Part shown: positions 18,834-29,672 of the stretch, piece by piece
How the letters are laid out: each line of letters starts with the position of its first letter
Position numbering within the stretch: the stretch's first letter is position 1
Assembly (NCBI GenBank): GCA_964019425.1
Contig: OZ025793.1
Coordinates: 124,001 to 188,000 of the forward strand
Source: Flectonema sp. DT1601
Taxonomy: Eukaryota > Euglenozoa > Diplonemea > Diplonemida > Diplonemidae
DNA length: 64,000 nt
Direction: 5' to 3'
Notes under the pieces: generated by a model
What the model was told of the DNA's origin: nothing
The model's input: the letters and a program-made list of their open reading frames with translations, nothing else
Database searches by the model: none
Translations under genes and position numbers: made by a program

Positions 18834-21800
18834 TCAAAGAGAATAAAACGGAACAGCATTCCACAGAGTCTTCGAGTCACTCCCAGCCTTCCTCCCAACT
18901 TTCAAAGCTGCTTTGTCCTCATCACCCCTATCCTCACCTCTCGGTGAGTGCATTCCAAGACGAGTGTCAAAGTTTATTTTTCTCCAAACTTGATTATCTA
19001 CATACATTTTCTTACGGCGACCCTTTCCATAATTATCAAGAACTAGAATAAGAACAGTGTACGTTATAACATACACATAAAGATATCGAGGAAGGCTGAG
19101 ATTACGAGGCGAAGGTGAAAATTGACTCAAAGCCAAACAAGAGAATCCAAACTGTAAACAAATACAAAGAAAGACGTGAAGTAAACAAGTTGGGAATTCT
19201 AACGGATTGTAGTGATCTGATCCTATCTTTCGTCGGCATTGAGCGAACTGAAGACTTGTCTTTCCAGAGTCATCTTTCACTAACTGAAATACTTTGATAC
19301 CCAAATGCCTACTAAGAGAACCAACTCCATGCATTCCAAAGAACAACGTTGCTGCACACATCGTAACATGTCTACTGTATTGTAAGTCTTGCTCAAATGA
19401 TGATCTCCTTAAAACATTTGCTGAAGGAGGTAACAAATCAACGATGTTCTCTCCAGTAGTATATATCAAAGTCCATACAAATACTCCTCCGATAGCCAAT
19501 GACGTCAGTAGGTATCTTATAAACCAAAGACTCACGAGATGTTTAAACACAGCCCAGTGTTCATCCATTGCATTCTTATTTGGATGAATCTTCATAACTC
19601 TCACACACAACAGAGATTCAAAAGGTTCATAAACAGCAAATGACAATACCGGAATTAATAAAAACAATTGCCACACCAACTGTGTTATTGTCAGAATCTC
19701 TGGAAGCATTGCGAGACTGCAAATGAAGAAACAAAGTCCCCAACAAAGAGACCAAGATATCACTGCTTCAGTCACATTTAAGGCACAATGAAGTTGTAGT
19801 CTTGCTTGCTTAATAAGTGCCAGTATAAAATATAACGGATACTCAGTCGGTGTCATGGATATCGCTGTTGGTAGCCCTACTAAGGATCCAAGACTCATTA
19901 AGTTTTGAAGAGAACTGAGAAAATTTGTTGAAACTTTTTCTAAATATGCACCCTGTGGGAGTTCCTTACCAATTGGACATCCAGGAAGACCAAACAGAGT
20001 CAGTCTACTTGCCGTGAGTGATCTATTCTCATGCATTGTTTTTGTATTACACGTCGGCATTAAAGATATGGATAAGTCAGCTTGTTGAAATCCAAGAGAG
20101 TTCGTGTGATTTAAACAACTTCCAACACAAGCAACCACTTCATCATATTGTTGAAGAAGTGATATCATGTGTTTAGTTGCTGTAGGAGATGCATCACAGA
20201 ATAGTGGAACTAGTAGAGGAACATTATCGGTTGTTGAGAGATGAGTTTCTATAGCGTTGATTCCAACTGGTAGTCTGGCTTTCACATTCTTCCAATCTGT
20301 TGCTGCATCGTCTCTCAATGAAATACAACAATTCCAGTCATTACCCGTGTTGCACAGTCCAAGCTTCTCACCAAATGCTTTTGTCATTCTCTCATTGCCT
20401 TTGTTAAAATGAATAAATCGAATCCCAGCTTTCTGAAAAGCTTCTATTGTTTCTTGAACCATATTCTTGGGTTGTGTTCTTGAACCAACCATTCCAAGGA
20501 ATATTTGTTTCTTTTGTAGACGTTGATAAATAATATCTGGAGGGAGTCCCCTAAGAGGATCACTCGACTGAGTGTTTTCTTCACCCTGAGAGTGTTCATC
20601 AGATGATGTGTCTCCTCTACTCTGATCAGCTACTTCAAGAATATGAACAGCTTCACCACTACTATCCTCTTGAATAAAAGCCTGATAATGATCTGGAAGA
20701 GGTCGGTATGCGAATGCCACAGTAACTAAATCACGTTGTCTACGCCACTCGTTTGATCTGTACATGAGTTCTTTTCTATCAGTTTCTTCAAGTGGCAGTA
20801 CTTCTTCTCCATTCCAATAGTCAGAAGTGTATTCCAATAAGAATTGTGGAGCTCCAATCGATAACAGCTGCCATTGACCATCAGGATCAACAACTACCAA
20901 TGAAGCCATCTGTTGTCTGCTATCTAGAGTTGAGTCGTTGTTTGCTTTGTCAATGTCAAATACGTTTTCGGTTTTATTTTCCTTCCTGCGTTTCTTTTTC
21001 TCCATCGGTCTCCAGGTATGAATTCTTTTCTTCAACTTAAAACCTGATGCCGTCAACATTGATTCAGAAAATCCAATCTCTTTTCCTAAAAAGTACAAAT
21101 GCTTACCCCATAAAATCGTATCATCGAAGTGCAACTGTTCTCTCATGTGAGACGACGTATGTTGGTATCGCTTTCGTCTTGTGTGAGATCTATTTGTTTG
21201 AGGCTGTTGAACACCTGCTACCTCCTCTTCTAAATATTGCAAACAATGTAGTGCTGCAGTGAGTCCAAGTGGCTTTAGTTTAGCGAGATGCTTCTTCCAG
21301 TCTGGGTCGGCAAATTGAAATAAATTTTCAGCTGAGGAATCAGGACACAACTCCAGAGTTAAGAAAGCCATTTTGTGATATAGTTTACGAGCATAACTAG
21401 TTTTTTGACGTTGGTGGTGGTGCATCTGTTGTTCAATAAAAGAATCATCCGAATCGTCTTCTCTAGAACGTCGTAGTATTGGGAGGAGCATACTTTGCTT
21501 TCGGAGAGAGTCGACCATTTCTTCATCTTCGTACTTCTCATTTTCTTTTCTTTTCATGACGAGTACCTTTTCTGGTAGCGGTACGACCTCAGAGAGGATA
21601 CCATCTTTATCAACACAAGTTAGAACAGTTAGAGATCCTAATACTTGACAAGCATTCTTACTGTGAACTAAATCATAACTACCTCCCCACCACTCTTTAG
21701 GCATTGATGCAGTTCTGTTTGTTATGATGTGAAATAGATGTCTAAATATCATCTTTCTATCAATTGAAGGATGACTCAACGCTTCTAATGACATTCCTGA

Positions 21801-23975
21801 CTCATCTTGACTTGCTGGTGGTGGTTCCTTTCCTGATAAGTTGGGTGCGTAACGTCCGAATAATAATTCACCGACACCCGTTTCTCCGAATATGTCTCCA
21901 GCTGCTTCGTCTCCTTCGCTTTGCTCTTCACTTTCAGAGCAGGTAAAAGAGGAATCTGTGCTGCTTCTTCCACCGCTGTAGTTCTCTCGAAACTTTCGTT
22001 GTCTGTCTGAATGTCTACTTTGAGCAACATGAAGAGAAGTATCTTGGATTTCAATCATTGATCTCAAACAGGCGTTCGCATAACAGTCTAACAGTCGGAG
22101 TACAAATAGAGCTCCGATTGGCAACACCCCAAGAGCTGTACCGACTGCTGGAGATACGAATATGTAATACCAAGAAACACTATCCATAAGACCAAGTGAA
22201 TACCTAACACCGTTAACTATTGACATTATTGTAATTAGAATGAAGGCAAGGTACGCCATGCAACGTTGAGTCAGGAACATGAGTAGTTGTGTTGGTGTTT
22301 TTGGAGCTTCCTTACACTCATAACTAGTAGGCTCAGGTACTTCTGAGTCATCGAGCGAGGATCCTTGAGAGGATCGACAAGCTTCACTCCCACTGTGAAT
22401 ACTACTGTGAAGTGCGTCGTTCTCTGATTCCATTCTAATGTGTCTTCGATGGCCATCGTGTCGGTAGTCATCTCGAGGACTTAAAAAAGGACTCGGATGA
22501 TCATCAATACAACTACTTGGAGCTGGAGAGACGCAAGGAGTTCCCATAAATGGCGATGCCAACACTCTAGTCATTGGTGATCTTAATGAGGGTGGTGGTG
22601 TTTGAACCATTGGACCTCCCATGTGATTTAATCTATTACCTGATTGTGTTGTTGTTGCTGGAATACCATTATTAAAATTATAACTTCCATTGACTTGTCC
22701 TTCAGGGATTTCAAACCCTTTCGGAGGAGGGATTTCTTTCATGCCTGGCTTCTTAAATACGCTGAGTAACGCAGAGGCTAGTAAGTCTTCACCAAAAACT
22801 AAAAATCTCATTTTTCCGGTGTCCATTGCGACATCATACACAGGAGACTCGTCTTGACGAGCGACAGTCATCGCAGCAGGGAGTGAATGCCATCTCCATG
22901 AGACGTGAGAAACAGAAACATTTCTAAGAGAGATATTACCTTGATTACCTGTAGCAGCTATTTCTATATAACCACAACCACTATCTGATGACTGAGATCG
23001 ATGTTTTACTTCTACTTCTATTCTAATTGGCATCCAAGTACCTGGAAGCCATCCCAGTTCGTTCCCAGGTCGTATCTGTCCATGAAGATGTAATTTCCTT
23101 GCTTGAGACTGCACACAACAATCTATTGAAATTGGATAGGTCTCAGGATTATCAAAGTACGCCTCAAACAGTAAAAAGATTTCCTTGAAATGTGCACCCA
23201 TTACAATACTTGACTGTAGTTGACATCTGTTTTTATATCTTCCGATGCCATCGGATACCCACGAAGAAGGTGCTATTGAGTGATTCGCTAGTATTAAACT
23301 TGGTTTTGCTTCCTCAGCATTTCGTAATACAGATATTATTTTACACGAGTCGGCATCCCGTAGTCCGCTTAGACCTCCGAGAGCACCTGAAAAATTGCAA
23401 CCTTTTCGAAGAAGTGCAGTCAGTTTATTAAACACATCGGTAGTGCGTCGAACATACAGAGAGACGTCGAGTATTAAATGAAAAATATAAACCATAATAC
23501 AACAACACAATTCAACTATGTACCAATAACTATTATCACTTTCTGATGCTGCATAAGGATCAGGTGATATAGACATTGCTGAAGTAAGTAACCCAATACC
23601 CAAGAGTAGTAAAAGAGCACTCGGTTGTACGCAGTGGAGGAAGATGGCTCTCCAAAGTGCTTCTCGAGGTTTTAAAATTGCCTCAACTCTTCTGTGAACG
23701 TCTCGTATGGAATGATTTATGTATTCATTGGCGAGTGATGTTTGAATTCCTCGAAGGTTTTCTTCTTTTAATAAATGATTTGGTTCATGTGGTGATGTTA
23801 CTACTGCTTGCATCCAAGTCCGTCTACGTGGTCGTGTTGTTCCACCCACACCAGATGTCAATTCAAGACCACTGATACTATTATTTGGAACACCATAATC
23901 TTCTCTCATGCTATCGCTGCATATTCCTGACATCTCTACATCTGAGTCCGTTAGGTCTCTTGGCATTGCGTCCAT
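18834..23975 (-). CDS. TMEM94-like P-type-ATPase-related polytopic membrane protein
   Basis: 1,713 residues from the ATG at 23975 (an upstream in-frame TTG is less likely). Membrane pairs lie at about residues 115-180 and 575-640, and six or more C-terminal segments lie beyond about 1390, as in P-type ATPases. Between them are an actuator-like region with the NHSIAPSSWVSDGIGRYKNRC segment and a P/N-domain-like region. The phosphorylation motif reads CVDKDGILS (about 786-794) instead of DKTGTLT. The hinge GDGxNDxxAL reads VGSCLNHTNSLGFQQADLSIS, so both hinge aspartates are gone. Both substitutions match the TMEM94 family, ER-linked Mg2+ transport-related proteins of animals (human about 1,356 residues). 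Long polar inserts (about 440-560 and 1000-1200) account for the extra length. The acceptor AG (24025-24024) follows TTTTCTCTCTTC. Transport by ordinary phosphoenzyme cycling seems unlikely. Confidence 0.85.
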   Translation of the reverse strand: MDAMPRDLTDSDVEMSGICSDSMREDYGVPNNSISGLELTSGVGGTTRPRRRTWMQAVVTSPHEPNHLLKEENLRGIQTSLANEYINHSIRDVHRRVEAILKPREALWRAIFLHCVQPSALLLLLGIGLLTSAMSISPDPYAASESDNSYWYIVELCCCIMVYIFHLILDVSLYVRRTTDVFNKLTALLRKGCNFSGALGGLSGLRDADSCKIISVLRNAEEAKPSLILANHSIAPSSWVSDGIGRYKNRCQLQSSIVMGAHFKEIFLLFEAYFDNPETYPISIDCCVQSQARKLHLHGQIRPGNELGWLPGTWMPIRIEVEVKHRSQSSDSGCGYIEIAATGNQGNISLRNVSVSHVSWRWHSLPAAMTVARQDESPVYDVAMDTGKMRFLVFGEDLLASALLSVFKKPGMKEIPPPKGFEIPEGQVNGSYNFNNGIPATTTQSGNRLNHMGGPMVQTPPPSLRSPMTRVLASPFMGTPCVSPAPSSCIDDHPSPFLSPRDDYRHDGHRRHIRMESENDALHSSIHSGSEACRSSQGSSLDDSEVPEPTSYECKEAPKTPTQLLMFLTQRCMAYLAFILITIMSIVNGVRYSLGLMDSVSWYYIFVSPAVGTALGVLPIGALFVLRLLDCYANACLRSMIEIQDTSLHVAQSRHSDRQRKFRENYSGGRSSTDSSFTCSESEEQSEGDEAAGDIFGETGVGELLFGRYAPNLSGKEPPPASQDESGMSLEALSHPSIDRKMIFRHLFHIITNRTASMPKEWWGGSYDLVHSKNACQVLGSLTVLTCVDKDGILSEVVPLPEKVLVMKRKENEKYEDEEMVDSLRKQSMLLPILRRSREDDSDDSFIEQQMHHHQRQKTSYARKLYHKMAFLTLELCPDSSAENLFQFADPDWKKHLAKLKPLGLTAALHCLQYLEEEVAGVQQPQTNRSHTRRKRYQHTSSHMREQLHFDDTILWGKHLYFLGKEIGFSESMLTASGFKLKKRIHTWRPMEKKKRRKENKTENVFDIDKANNDSTLDSRQQMASLVVVDPDGQWQLLSIGAPQFLLEYTSDYWNGEEVLPLEETDRKELMYRSNEWRRQRDLVTVAFAYRPLPDHYQAFIQEDSSGEAVHILEVADQSRGDTSSDEHSQGEENTQSSDPLRGLPPDIIYQRLQKKQIFLGMVGSRTQPKNMVQETIEAFQKAGIRFIHFNKGNERMTKAFGEKLGLCNTGNDWNCCISLRDDAATDWKNVKARLPVGINAIETHLSTTDNVPLLVPLFCDASPTATKHMISLLQQYDEVVACVGSCLNHTNSLGFQQADLSISLMPTCNTKTMHENRSLTASRLTLFGLPGCPIGKELPQGAYLEKVSTNFLSSLQNLMSLGSLVGLPTAISMTPTEYPLYFILALIKQARLQLHCALNVTEAVISWSLCWGLCFFICSLAMLPEILTITQLVWQLFLLIPVLSFAVYEPFESLLCVRVMKIHPNKNAMDEHWAVFKHLVSLWFIRYLLTSLAIGGVFVWTLIYTTGENIVDLLPPSANVLRRSSFEQDLQYSRHVTMCAATLFFGMHGVGSLSRHLGIKVFQLVKDDSGKTSLQFAQCRRKIGSDHYNPLEFPTCLLHVFLCICLQFGFSCLALSQFSPSPRNLSLPRYLYVYVITYTVLILVLDNYGKGRRKKMYVDNQVWRKINFDTRLGMHSPRGEDRGDEDKAALKVGRKAGSDSKTLWNAVPFYSL

Positions 23976-24410
23976 AATGACAGTTTGTTGATCCAACTGC
24001 CCGCATGCAATGATACAGAAATACTGTTTTTGAAGAGAGAAAAGTTGAAACAGTCGGGCAATACAAACAAACTTCTGATAACACCACCGTCCAGTCTGTT
24101 GACAAAGAAGGTGAATGATGAATTAATGTGTACCAAATATAACAAAATCTCTTCTCCAAATAAAATAAATAAAAAAAGGTGCAGAGGAATAGCTGCCGCA
24201 GAGAGATCCGCGAAGGTTCTAGAAAATAAAGAAAACGAGATAGGACTGAATAGGGGGAAGGAGCAAAGCGAATTTAACAACCCGCAATGCCAACAACCAT
24301 AATATAAACAAACTTAGAAGTTAAGCAACGATTAATAGTTAGGTGAATGACAGCGTGTCTTGTACTTCTTTTTGTTGGTTTTGTTATTTAATTTGTCGAT
24401 TCGAATGTAT
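23976..24410. other. Intergenic spacer
   Basis: Contains the strong pyrimidine-tract acceptor (24024) of the TMEM94-like gene and the 3' flank of the RAD54 gene. The plus-strand frame across 23985-24302 is a shadow without family resemblance. Confidence 0.6.
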
Positions 24411-27400
24411 CTACGAGTCATCTGAAACTGAGCCAGCACTTGAACCACTTTCAGTTCCTTCAGAAGAGAAGCTTTCTTCATCATCACCACCTTCATTATC
24501 AGAGTCAGATTCGAGTGAGATTTCAGAACTGCCGTCGTCTTCATTCTGACAAGTGATAGCGGCAGCATCATCAGCGAATCCATTGCTGACCTCCACATCA
24601 GTTTTTGTGGTCGACGAATCTCTTTCGTTAGCAAATATAAATGAAACAGTTTTCGCACCAAACTTCCTAAGTAGAATATCATTCCCCTCCGAAGGTGAAT
24701 TGAAATGTTTCCATCCTTTTAATTCATCCATACGAGGACCAGAACGTTGATGTGTTTTAAATACCATCGACTTCTTATCATCACTTACCTTCTTTACTTC
24801 TTTACATTTACACCCAAGAAGGTCGTGAGTTTCGCAATTAGTGTCGTACTTGAGCTGAAAGAGAGTTTTCAATTCATTATTAGTAAAGTGTTGCTTTGAT
24901 GTGTCTGTTGCGTCCATCACATTAGCTGAGAGTCCTTGTTTACTTACCTGACGTTGGTAGATCTTTTCTTCTATAGTACCAGTACTGAGCAGTCGGTATA
25001 TAAAAACTTTTTTACGTTGACCGTCTCTCCAAACTCGTCCCATGGCCTGAGCATCATTAGCTGGGTTCCAATCCGGATCATACAGAATGAGTCTGTTAGC
25101 ACCTATCAAGTTGAGACCAACACCACCTGCCTTACTTGATAGTAGGAATACAATTTCTTGTGATCCTGCGACGTTGAACTGATCGACAAGTTGTTGTCTT
25201 TTCTTAATTGGTGTGTTGCCATCTAATTGAAAATATCCAACAGAAAGACTTTTACACAAAGCTGCGATCACATTAAGTGTTTGTGTGTAGTTACTTACAA
25301 TTACTACTTTGTCTCGAGTACGGACCGGCATCACTCGGAGTTCCTTCAGCATGGCATCGACGAAATCGAGTTTACCGCTGTTGTCACTGTCTGATGTATG
25401 GATTTTATATCGACTTGGAAATGATTTTTTTAATTTTGCCATCTTTCCTCTTCCGTCTGTTAATACTTCCCATATTAAGTCAGGATGGTTACACAACTTC
25501 TTTAACATCGTAATAGTTACGAGTGCTGGGGATGCCTTCTTTCCATCATCATCTGTATCACCCTCACCGTCAGAATACAACTTAACAATACTTTCATAGA
25601 TCGCTAATTGTAATTTTGAAAGTTTTATAAAAACAGTCTGTTCTATCTTTGATGGGAGGTATTTCTCGTTGATGGTTTGCTTTCGTTGGAGGATGAATTT
25701 TCCAGTCAATGTTGCGAGATATTGGGCACGAGAGCCTCCAATAATCTTTTCAGGATCTGGACAAATGGGTTCTCTTCCGATCATAATAGGAACTTCGAAA
25801 ACAGTTTTAAAAGTAGTGATATTACCAACAACACCAGGATTACAAAAGTTAACCATCGCATGGAATTCACCCAAGTCATTTTGTAGTGGGGTTCCAGAGA
25901 GGATAACACGTCTGGTTGTCGGGATCATATCGACTGCTTTGGTAGTTTTAATTTCGGCATTTTTAAGTCTATGTCCCTCATCACAAATAACTAATCCAAT
26001 ACAGGCCATTTCTTTGAATCTTTTTTCATATTTACGAAGTTGGTCGTAACTAATAACTAAAACATTTCTATCTTGGCTATGCTGAAAGGTATTCAATATA
26101 CGATCACCCTTTGCAGTAGACTGAGCAATCGCACACGGATTAACCTTTCCCTCGAGCCATTTCTCTAGTTCGTTACACCAATTTTGAACTAATGATGATG
26201 GTGCGACTATGATAGCTTTTCTTGCAAGTCTGACGCCGTGTTTTCCCTGTTGAAGAGCTGTCCATAGAAGGGCGATTGCTTGGATTGATTTTCCTAAACC
26301 CATCTCATCAGCGAGAATACATCCATGATGACCAGAGACTCTGTCCCCGTTAATACAATCCCACATGAACTTAACTCCAATTATTTGATGAGGTCGAAGT
26401 TTGTCTCCAATTTCCGGATCGACAACAACATTCACAAGTGGTCTTCTCATAGAATCAACTTTATATTCCGCTCTAAATAGAACAACAGCTTTTTCAGTAT
26501 TCGGATCGAATAGTTGATTTGGTACAGCAGTCTCTGCTTCAGTCTTTTTTTTCGGCATTATAAATCCATTCTTTGGTTTGTACATTTTAAACCGAGCAGG
26601 TCTGAACTTCGTTAAGATTCCAGCGCTCTTTGATACCATGGAAGTACCGTATGATATTCCAGGTTTACCAGTGTGAGACAAGTGGTTATCATCACCTCTA
26701 ACTGTTTTACGAATTTCCTTTTCTTCTGCTCGCCGACGCTGTTTTTCAATCTGACGACGTTTTTGGTTTTTTCTAAGAAAAAATGAACCTCCCAAGAATT
26801 CATCTTCATGGACTGCAGGTCCAAGTTTTATTTGTTTGGTTGAGAGACGAATGTCGTCATTCATTTTTATTTTACAAACATCAACGCTAATTGGATATCC
26901 TGGATGGGGCTTATTACCAAATTGCTTTCCTGTTCGGTCAAATAATTGTCCAGCACACATGGGAGCGTCGAGAACGACTATTCCTTTTCTTTCATGACGT
27001 TGTCCAGTGTGGTTTGTAACTTTAGCTTCGAAATACAATCTCGATAATTGAGATATTGGGAGTCGAGGAATCTTCTCACGTGGATTGCCATCCTCGTCAA
27101 GATCTTCCTCACTTGAAGATGAAGAAGAGCTTTCTGTTTCTGACTCAGAGTCACTGTTGAGGAGATCTCTTGTTATAGTCCGGCCTTCTGATTCTAATTG
27201 TGCGATCTTTTCCTTTTTGTCTTCACTTTTCTTTTTCGACGACTGCTTCTTTCTCATTTCAATTATCGCTGGTGGTAGATCTAGATTTAAACTGACTGGA
27301 TCTTCGAGTTCCTCATCTGTACTCGAGTCGGAAACACCTTCTTCAACTTTTCTTATTTTAGTCATCGGTTTCCCATCATCAAGTCCCTTACTCTTTAGAT

Positions 27401-27680
27401 TATCGCGTAGTATCTCTGAAGAAGTCCTGCCTTGTGTTGGACGATAAAATGACTTCTTGGGAGTTGGCTTCTCCTCGTCAATTTTCTCTTTTGAGTATTT
27501 CCCAGGAGGCTTGAAACCGCTCTTTTTTCCGAGCCCTCCTCGCAGCGATGGTACTTTTGGTTTTATCCGCGTCGTGTTGCTGTTTTCCTTATCAGAAGCG
27601 TCTTCCTTCTTGCACGTTCCTGGAGCCTTGAATCCCTTTCGGACCAAACCTGGCAGCCGGGGCTTAGCCATGGACACCAT
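24411..27680 (-). CDS. RAD54: RAD54-type SNF2 DNA translocase
   Basis: 1,089 residues. A double-stranded-DNA-stimulated ATPase of homologous recombination that works with RAD51 in strand invasion and chromatin remodelling. Residues 1-330 are basic and acidic low complexity with GxRKGFKxPG/GFKPPG motifs like other RAD54 N-termini. The SNF2 helicase lobes follow: DEMGLGKS (about 455-462), ICDEGHRLKN (about 565-575), LSGTPLQNDLGEF, then lobe 2 with YFQLDGNTPIKKRQ, LLSSKAGGVGLNLIGANRL and DPDWNPANDAQAMGRVWRDGQ (about 867-887). The spacing and GREPICPDP plus RKQTINEKYLPSKIE segments favour RAD54 over other SNF2 groups. The C-terminus is an acidic Ser/Asp/Glu tail. The protein is longer than human RAD54L (747) because of both ends. 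The acceptor AG (27701-27700) follows a T run; the start MVSMAKP could also be the second Met. Confidence 0.95.
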   Translation of the reverse strand: MVSMAKPRLPGLVRKGFKAPGTCKKEDASDKENSNTTRIKPKVPSLRGGLGKKSGFKPPGKYSKEKIDEEKPTPKKSFYRPTQGRTSSEILRDNLKSKGLDDGKPMTKIRKVEEGVSDSSTDEELEDPVSLNLDLPPAIIEMRKKQSSKKKSEDKKEKIAQLESEGRTITRDLLNSDSESETESSSSSSSEEDLDEDGNPREKIPRLPISQLSRLYFEAKVTNHTGQRHERKGIVVLDAPMCAGQLFDRTGKQFGNKPHPGYPISVDVCKIKMNDDIRLSTKQIKLGPAVHEDEFLGGSFFLRKNQKRRQIEKQRRRAEEKEIRKTVRGDDNHLSHTGKPGISYGTSMVSKSAGILTKFRPARFKMYKPKNGFIMPKKKTEAETAVPNQLFDPNTEKAVVLFRAEYKVDSMRRPLVNVVVDPEIGDKLRPHQIIGVKFMWDCINGDRVSGHHGCILADEMGLGKSIQAIALLWTALQQGKHGVRLARKAIIVAPSSLVQNWCNELEKWLEGKVNPCAIAQSTAKGDRILNTFQHSQDRNVLVISYDQLRKYEKRFKEMACIGLVICDEGHRLKNAEIKTTKAVDMIPTTRRVILSGTPLQNDLGEFHAMVNFCNPGVVGNITTFKTVFEVPIMIGREPICPDPEKIIGGSRAQYLATLTGKFILQRKQTINEKYLPSKIEQTVFIKLSKLQLAIYESIVKLYSDGEGDTDDDGKKASPALVTITMLKKLCNHPDLIWEVLTDGRGKMAKLKKSFPSRYKIHTSDSDNSGKLDFVDAMLKELRVMPVRTRDKVVIVSNYTQTLNVIAALCKSLSVGYFQLDGNTPIKKRQQLVDQFNVAGSQEIVFLLSSKAGGVGLNLIGANRLILYDPDWNPANDAQAMGRVWRDGQRKKVFIYRLLSTGTIEEKIYQRQVSKQGLSANVMDATDTSKQHFTNNELKTLFQLKYDTNCETHDLLGCKCKEVKKVSDDKKSMVFKTHQRSGPRMDELKGWKHFNSPSEGNDILLRKFGAKTVSFIFANERDSSTTKTDVEVSNGFADDAAAITCQNEDDGSSEISLESDSDNEGGDDEESFSSEGTESGSSAGSVSDDS

Positions 27681-28421
27681 GTTGTGTGGTAGTACACACC
27701 TGTTATGAAAAAATTATTATTTCTTAATAATAATTATAATAAATGTGTGATCAAAATGTTGTCAATCTGTGAAATTAGAAAAATTGAAATTAATCTGATG
27801 GAGGACTGAATTCGAATAGAAGAGGACGAACGAGAAAATAATAAACATTGGAAAGAACTAACTGCAGCACATTGAACGTGAAAATAAAACCTTCTCCCCC
27901 AGAATTCAGATTATTCTGCCTCCAGTGGAGTATCAGGTGTCAGTTCATTTTTCGATCAACATTTTTATTGTAACTAAAGCAATGGGTTTTAACCTTTTAT
28001 TTTCTTTTTTTTTTTTTTTTTTTTCAGTTAATAAAAATACAATACACAAACAAAAACAGTACATTCAGAACAGAACCATAATTAATTTAAAAAAACACTA
28101 TTTTTATATTTAAGGCACGTAGGCTTGTCTCAAAATAGTTATTTTAAACCTTTTTTTTTTTTTTTTTTTTTAAATTATTTTTTCCTTGATAAAAAGCGCG
28201 TTAAGCGATCATCGGAAGGAAGGTAAGTCGAGACGAGAAAAACACAAAAAACAAACGAGGCCCCATTAAAGAGGCTGGATGTGTTAAAAGAATAGAGGGA
28301 AAAAAGAATTCCCATCTTTTTTTTTTTCTTTCTGTTATGATAAGTGCTGTTGTGGAGACTCGCTGATCTCATCATCCATTCGCTGAAGTTATCAACAGCA
28401 AGCAGGAGAATCGTAATTTAA
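27681..28421. other. Intergenic spacer
   Basis: Holds the RAD54 leader, T runs at about 28006-28024 and 28151-28171, and the 3' flank of the Pro/Thr-rich membrane protein gene. No gene seen. Confidence 0.6.
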
Positions 28422-29672
28422 CTAGAACCTCGGTCCTGGGTTCGTTGCAGGCATTTCTAACACATCTCCATACGTAAATTGCGGAGGTGAATTATACGGT
28501 GATCCATACGGCGGTGAGTTATACCCTGGAGCTGTAGTGTCATATGGACTGCCGAAGGAGGATCCGGTCGAGGAAATTTGCTTCAGCTGGTTATCAGTTT
28601 CTTTCTTTTTTTTATTACTCTTCGATTTCTTCACACAAACGAATGCAACAATTCCAATAATAACAACGGCAGCAATGATCGCAAGTGCGATAATCAAAGC
28701 AAGCTTATTACTATCGTTACTTTTATTGTTTGTATCGGCAACAGGGACACCTGTAGTCGGCTCTGGACTCGGTCGAGCAACTGTAGGTACCACCGGATTA
28801 AATGGAGGAGCAGTAGTTGGCCTCGAAGTCCTTGCGATAGCATTACCCGCTGCATCAGTTGCCTGTGGGACTGCTGCATTAGCAGGAGGAGGAAGTGTAT
28901 TCGGAACAGTTGGCGGGAATGGAGTATTCGTAAATTGTCTCCAACGTTCCCAATTAGCAGCTGTCGGTACTGGTGTTGGTCTTGTTGTGAAGAATGGTCT
29001 TGGAGTTATTGTTGTTGGAAGAGGTACATTAACACTTGCCTGAGTAACTAATGGTACAGGTGTCCTAATAGTCGGATTAGGAGTAAAGAATGGTCGAGGT
29101 GTTGGAACACTTGTTACTAATGGAGCTCCCACTACATTACCATTCTGATCGACTGTTCCTCCAAGTTGACGACCACCACAGTCAGCACAGTCTTCACCAT
29201 AACGACATCTTGAAGTTGTTGTCCCTGGACCACCATCTTCACATTGACCATTTCTTGCAAAAGGACAAACATTCACACAAATAACTGCAATGGGTGGTCT
29301 TGGGGTCGCTCCTGATGGAAGAGGTGTCGCAGGAGGATTTCTATCAACTAAAGGAGCTGTGTAATCACCAACATCAGTTGGACCTGGTGTTGGTGTTACT
29401 GTTGGAGCATAGTATCTTGGATTAGGTGCTGGTGAAGGAGTATTAGGAAAGGTTCCTTGATCAGATTGTGTTTGGAAAGGACATGTTGGGCAAGCTGGAT
29501 CAACTGGTCTCAGTTGTGGTGGAGGAGGTTGAGGTGTTGTGTTATCGGGATAAAGACTTCCACAACCAGCTCTACTTCTACATGGGAATCCTCCAGCTGC
29601 TGTATTCTGACCATCCACTGATAGAAACAACATCGACACTACAGCCACCCACCTTACTACTCTCACCGTCAT
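28422..29672 (-). CDS. Pro/Thr-rich type I membrane glycoprotein-like protein
   Basis: 416 residues. The N-terminal signal peptide (VVRWVAVVSMLFLSVDG) is followed by Pro/Thr-rich, mucin-like stretches. A cysteine cluster at about 130-170 contains CPFARNGQCEDGGPG followed by CRYGEDCADCGGR, a motif seen in extracellular proteins of diverse protists. A membrane segment (LALIIALAIIAAVVIIGIVAFVCV, about 325-348) precedes a K-rich stop-transfer and a cytoplasmic tail rich in Tyr/Pro/Gly (YGSPYNSPPQF). The topology matches the membrane protein at 608-1983: Pro/Thr linkers outside, one anchor, short tail. The acceptor AG (29689-29688) follows TTTATTTCCTCTC, 15 bases before the ATG. Likely a cell-surface protein; ligand unknown. 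Confidence 0.85.
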   Translation of the reverse strand: MTVRVVRWVAVVSMLFLSVDGQNTAAGGFPCRSRAGCGSLYPDNTTPQPPPPQLRPVDPACPTCPFQTQSDQGTFPNTPSPAPNPRYYAPTVTPTPGPTDVGDYTAPLVDRNPPATPLPSGATPRPPIAVICVNVCPFARNGQCEDGGPGTTTSRCRYGEDCADCGGRQLGGTVDQNGNVVGAPLVTSVPTPRPFFTPNPTIRTPVPLVTQASVNVPLPTTITPRPFFTTRPTPVPTAANWERWRQFTNTPFPPTVPNTLPPPANAAVPQATDAAGNAIARTSRPTTAPPFNPVVPTVARPSPEPTTGVPVADTNNKSNDSNKLALIIALAIIAAVVIIGIVAFVCVKKSKSNKKKKETDNQLKQISSTGSSFGSPYDTTAPGYNSPPYGSPYNSPPQFTYGDVLEMPATNPGPRF

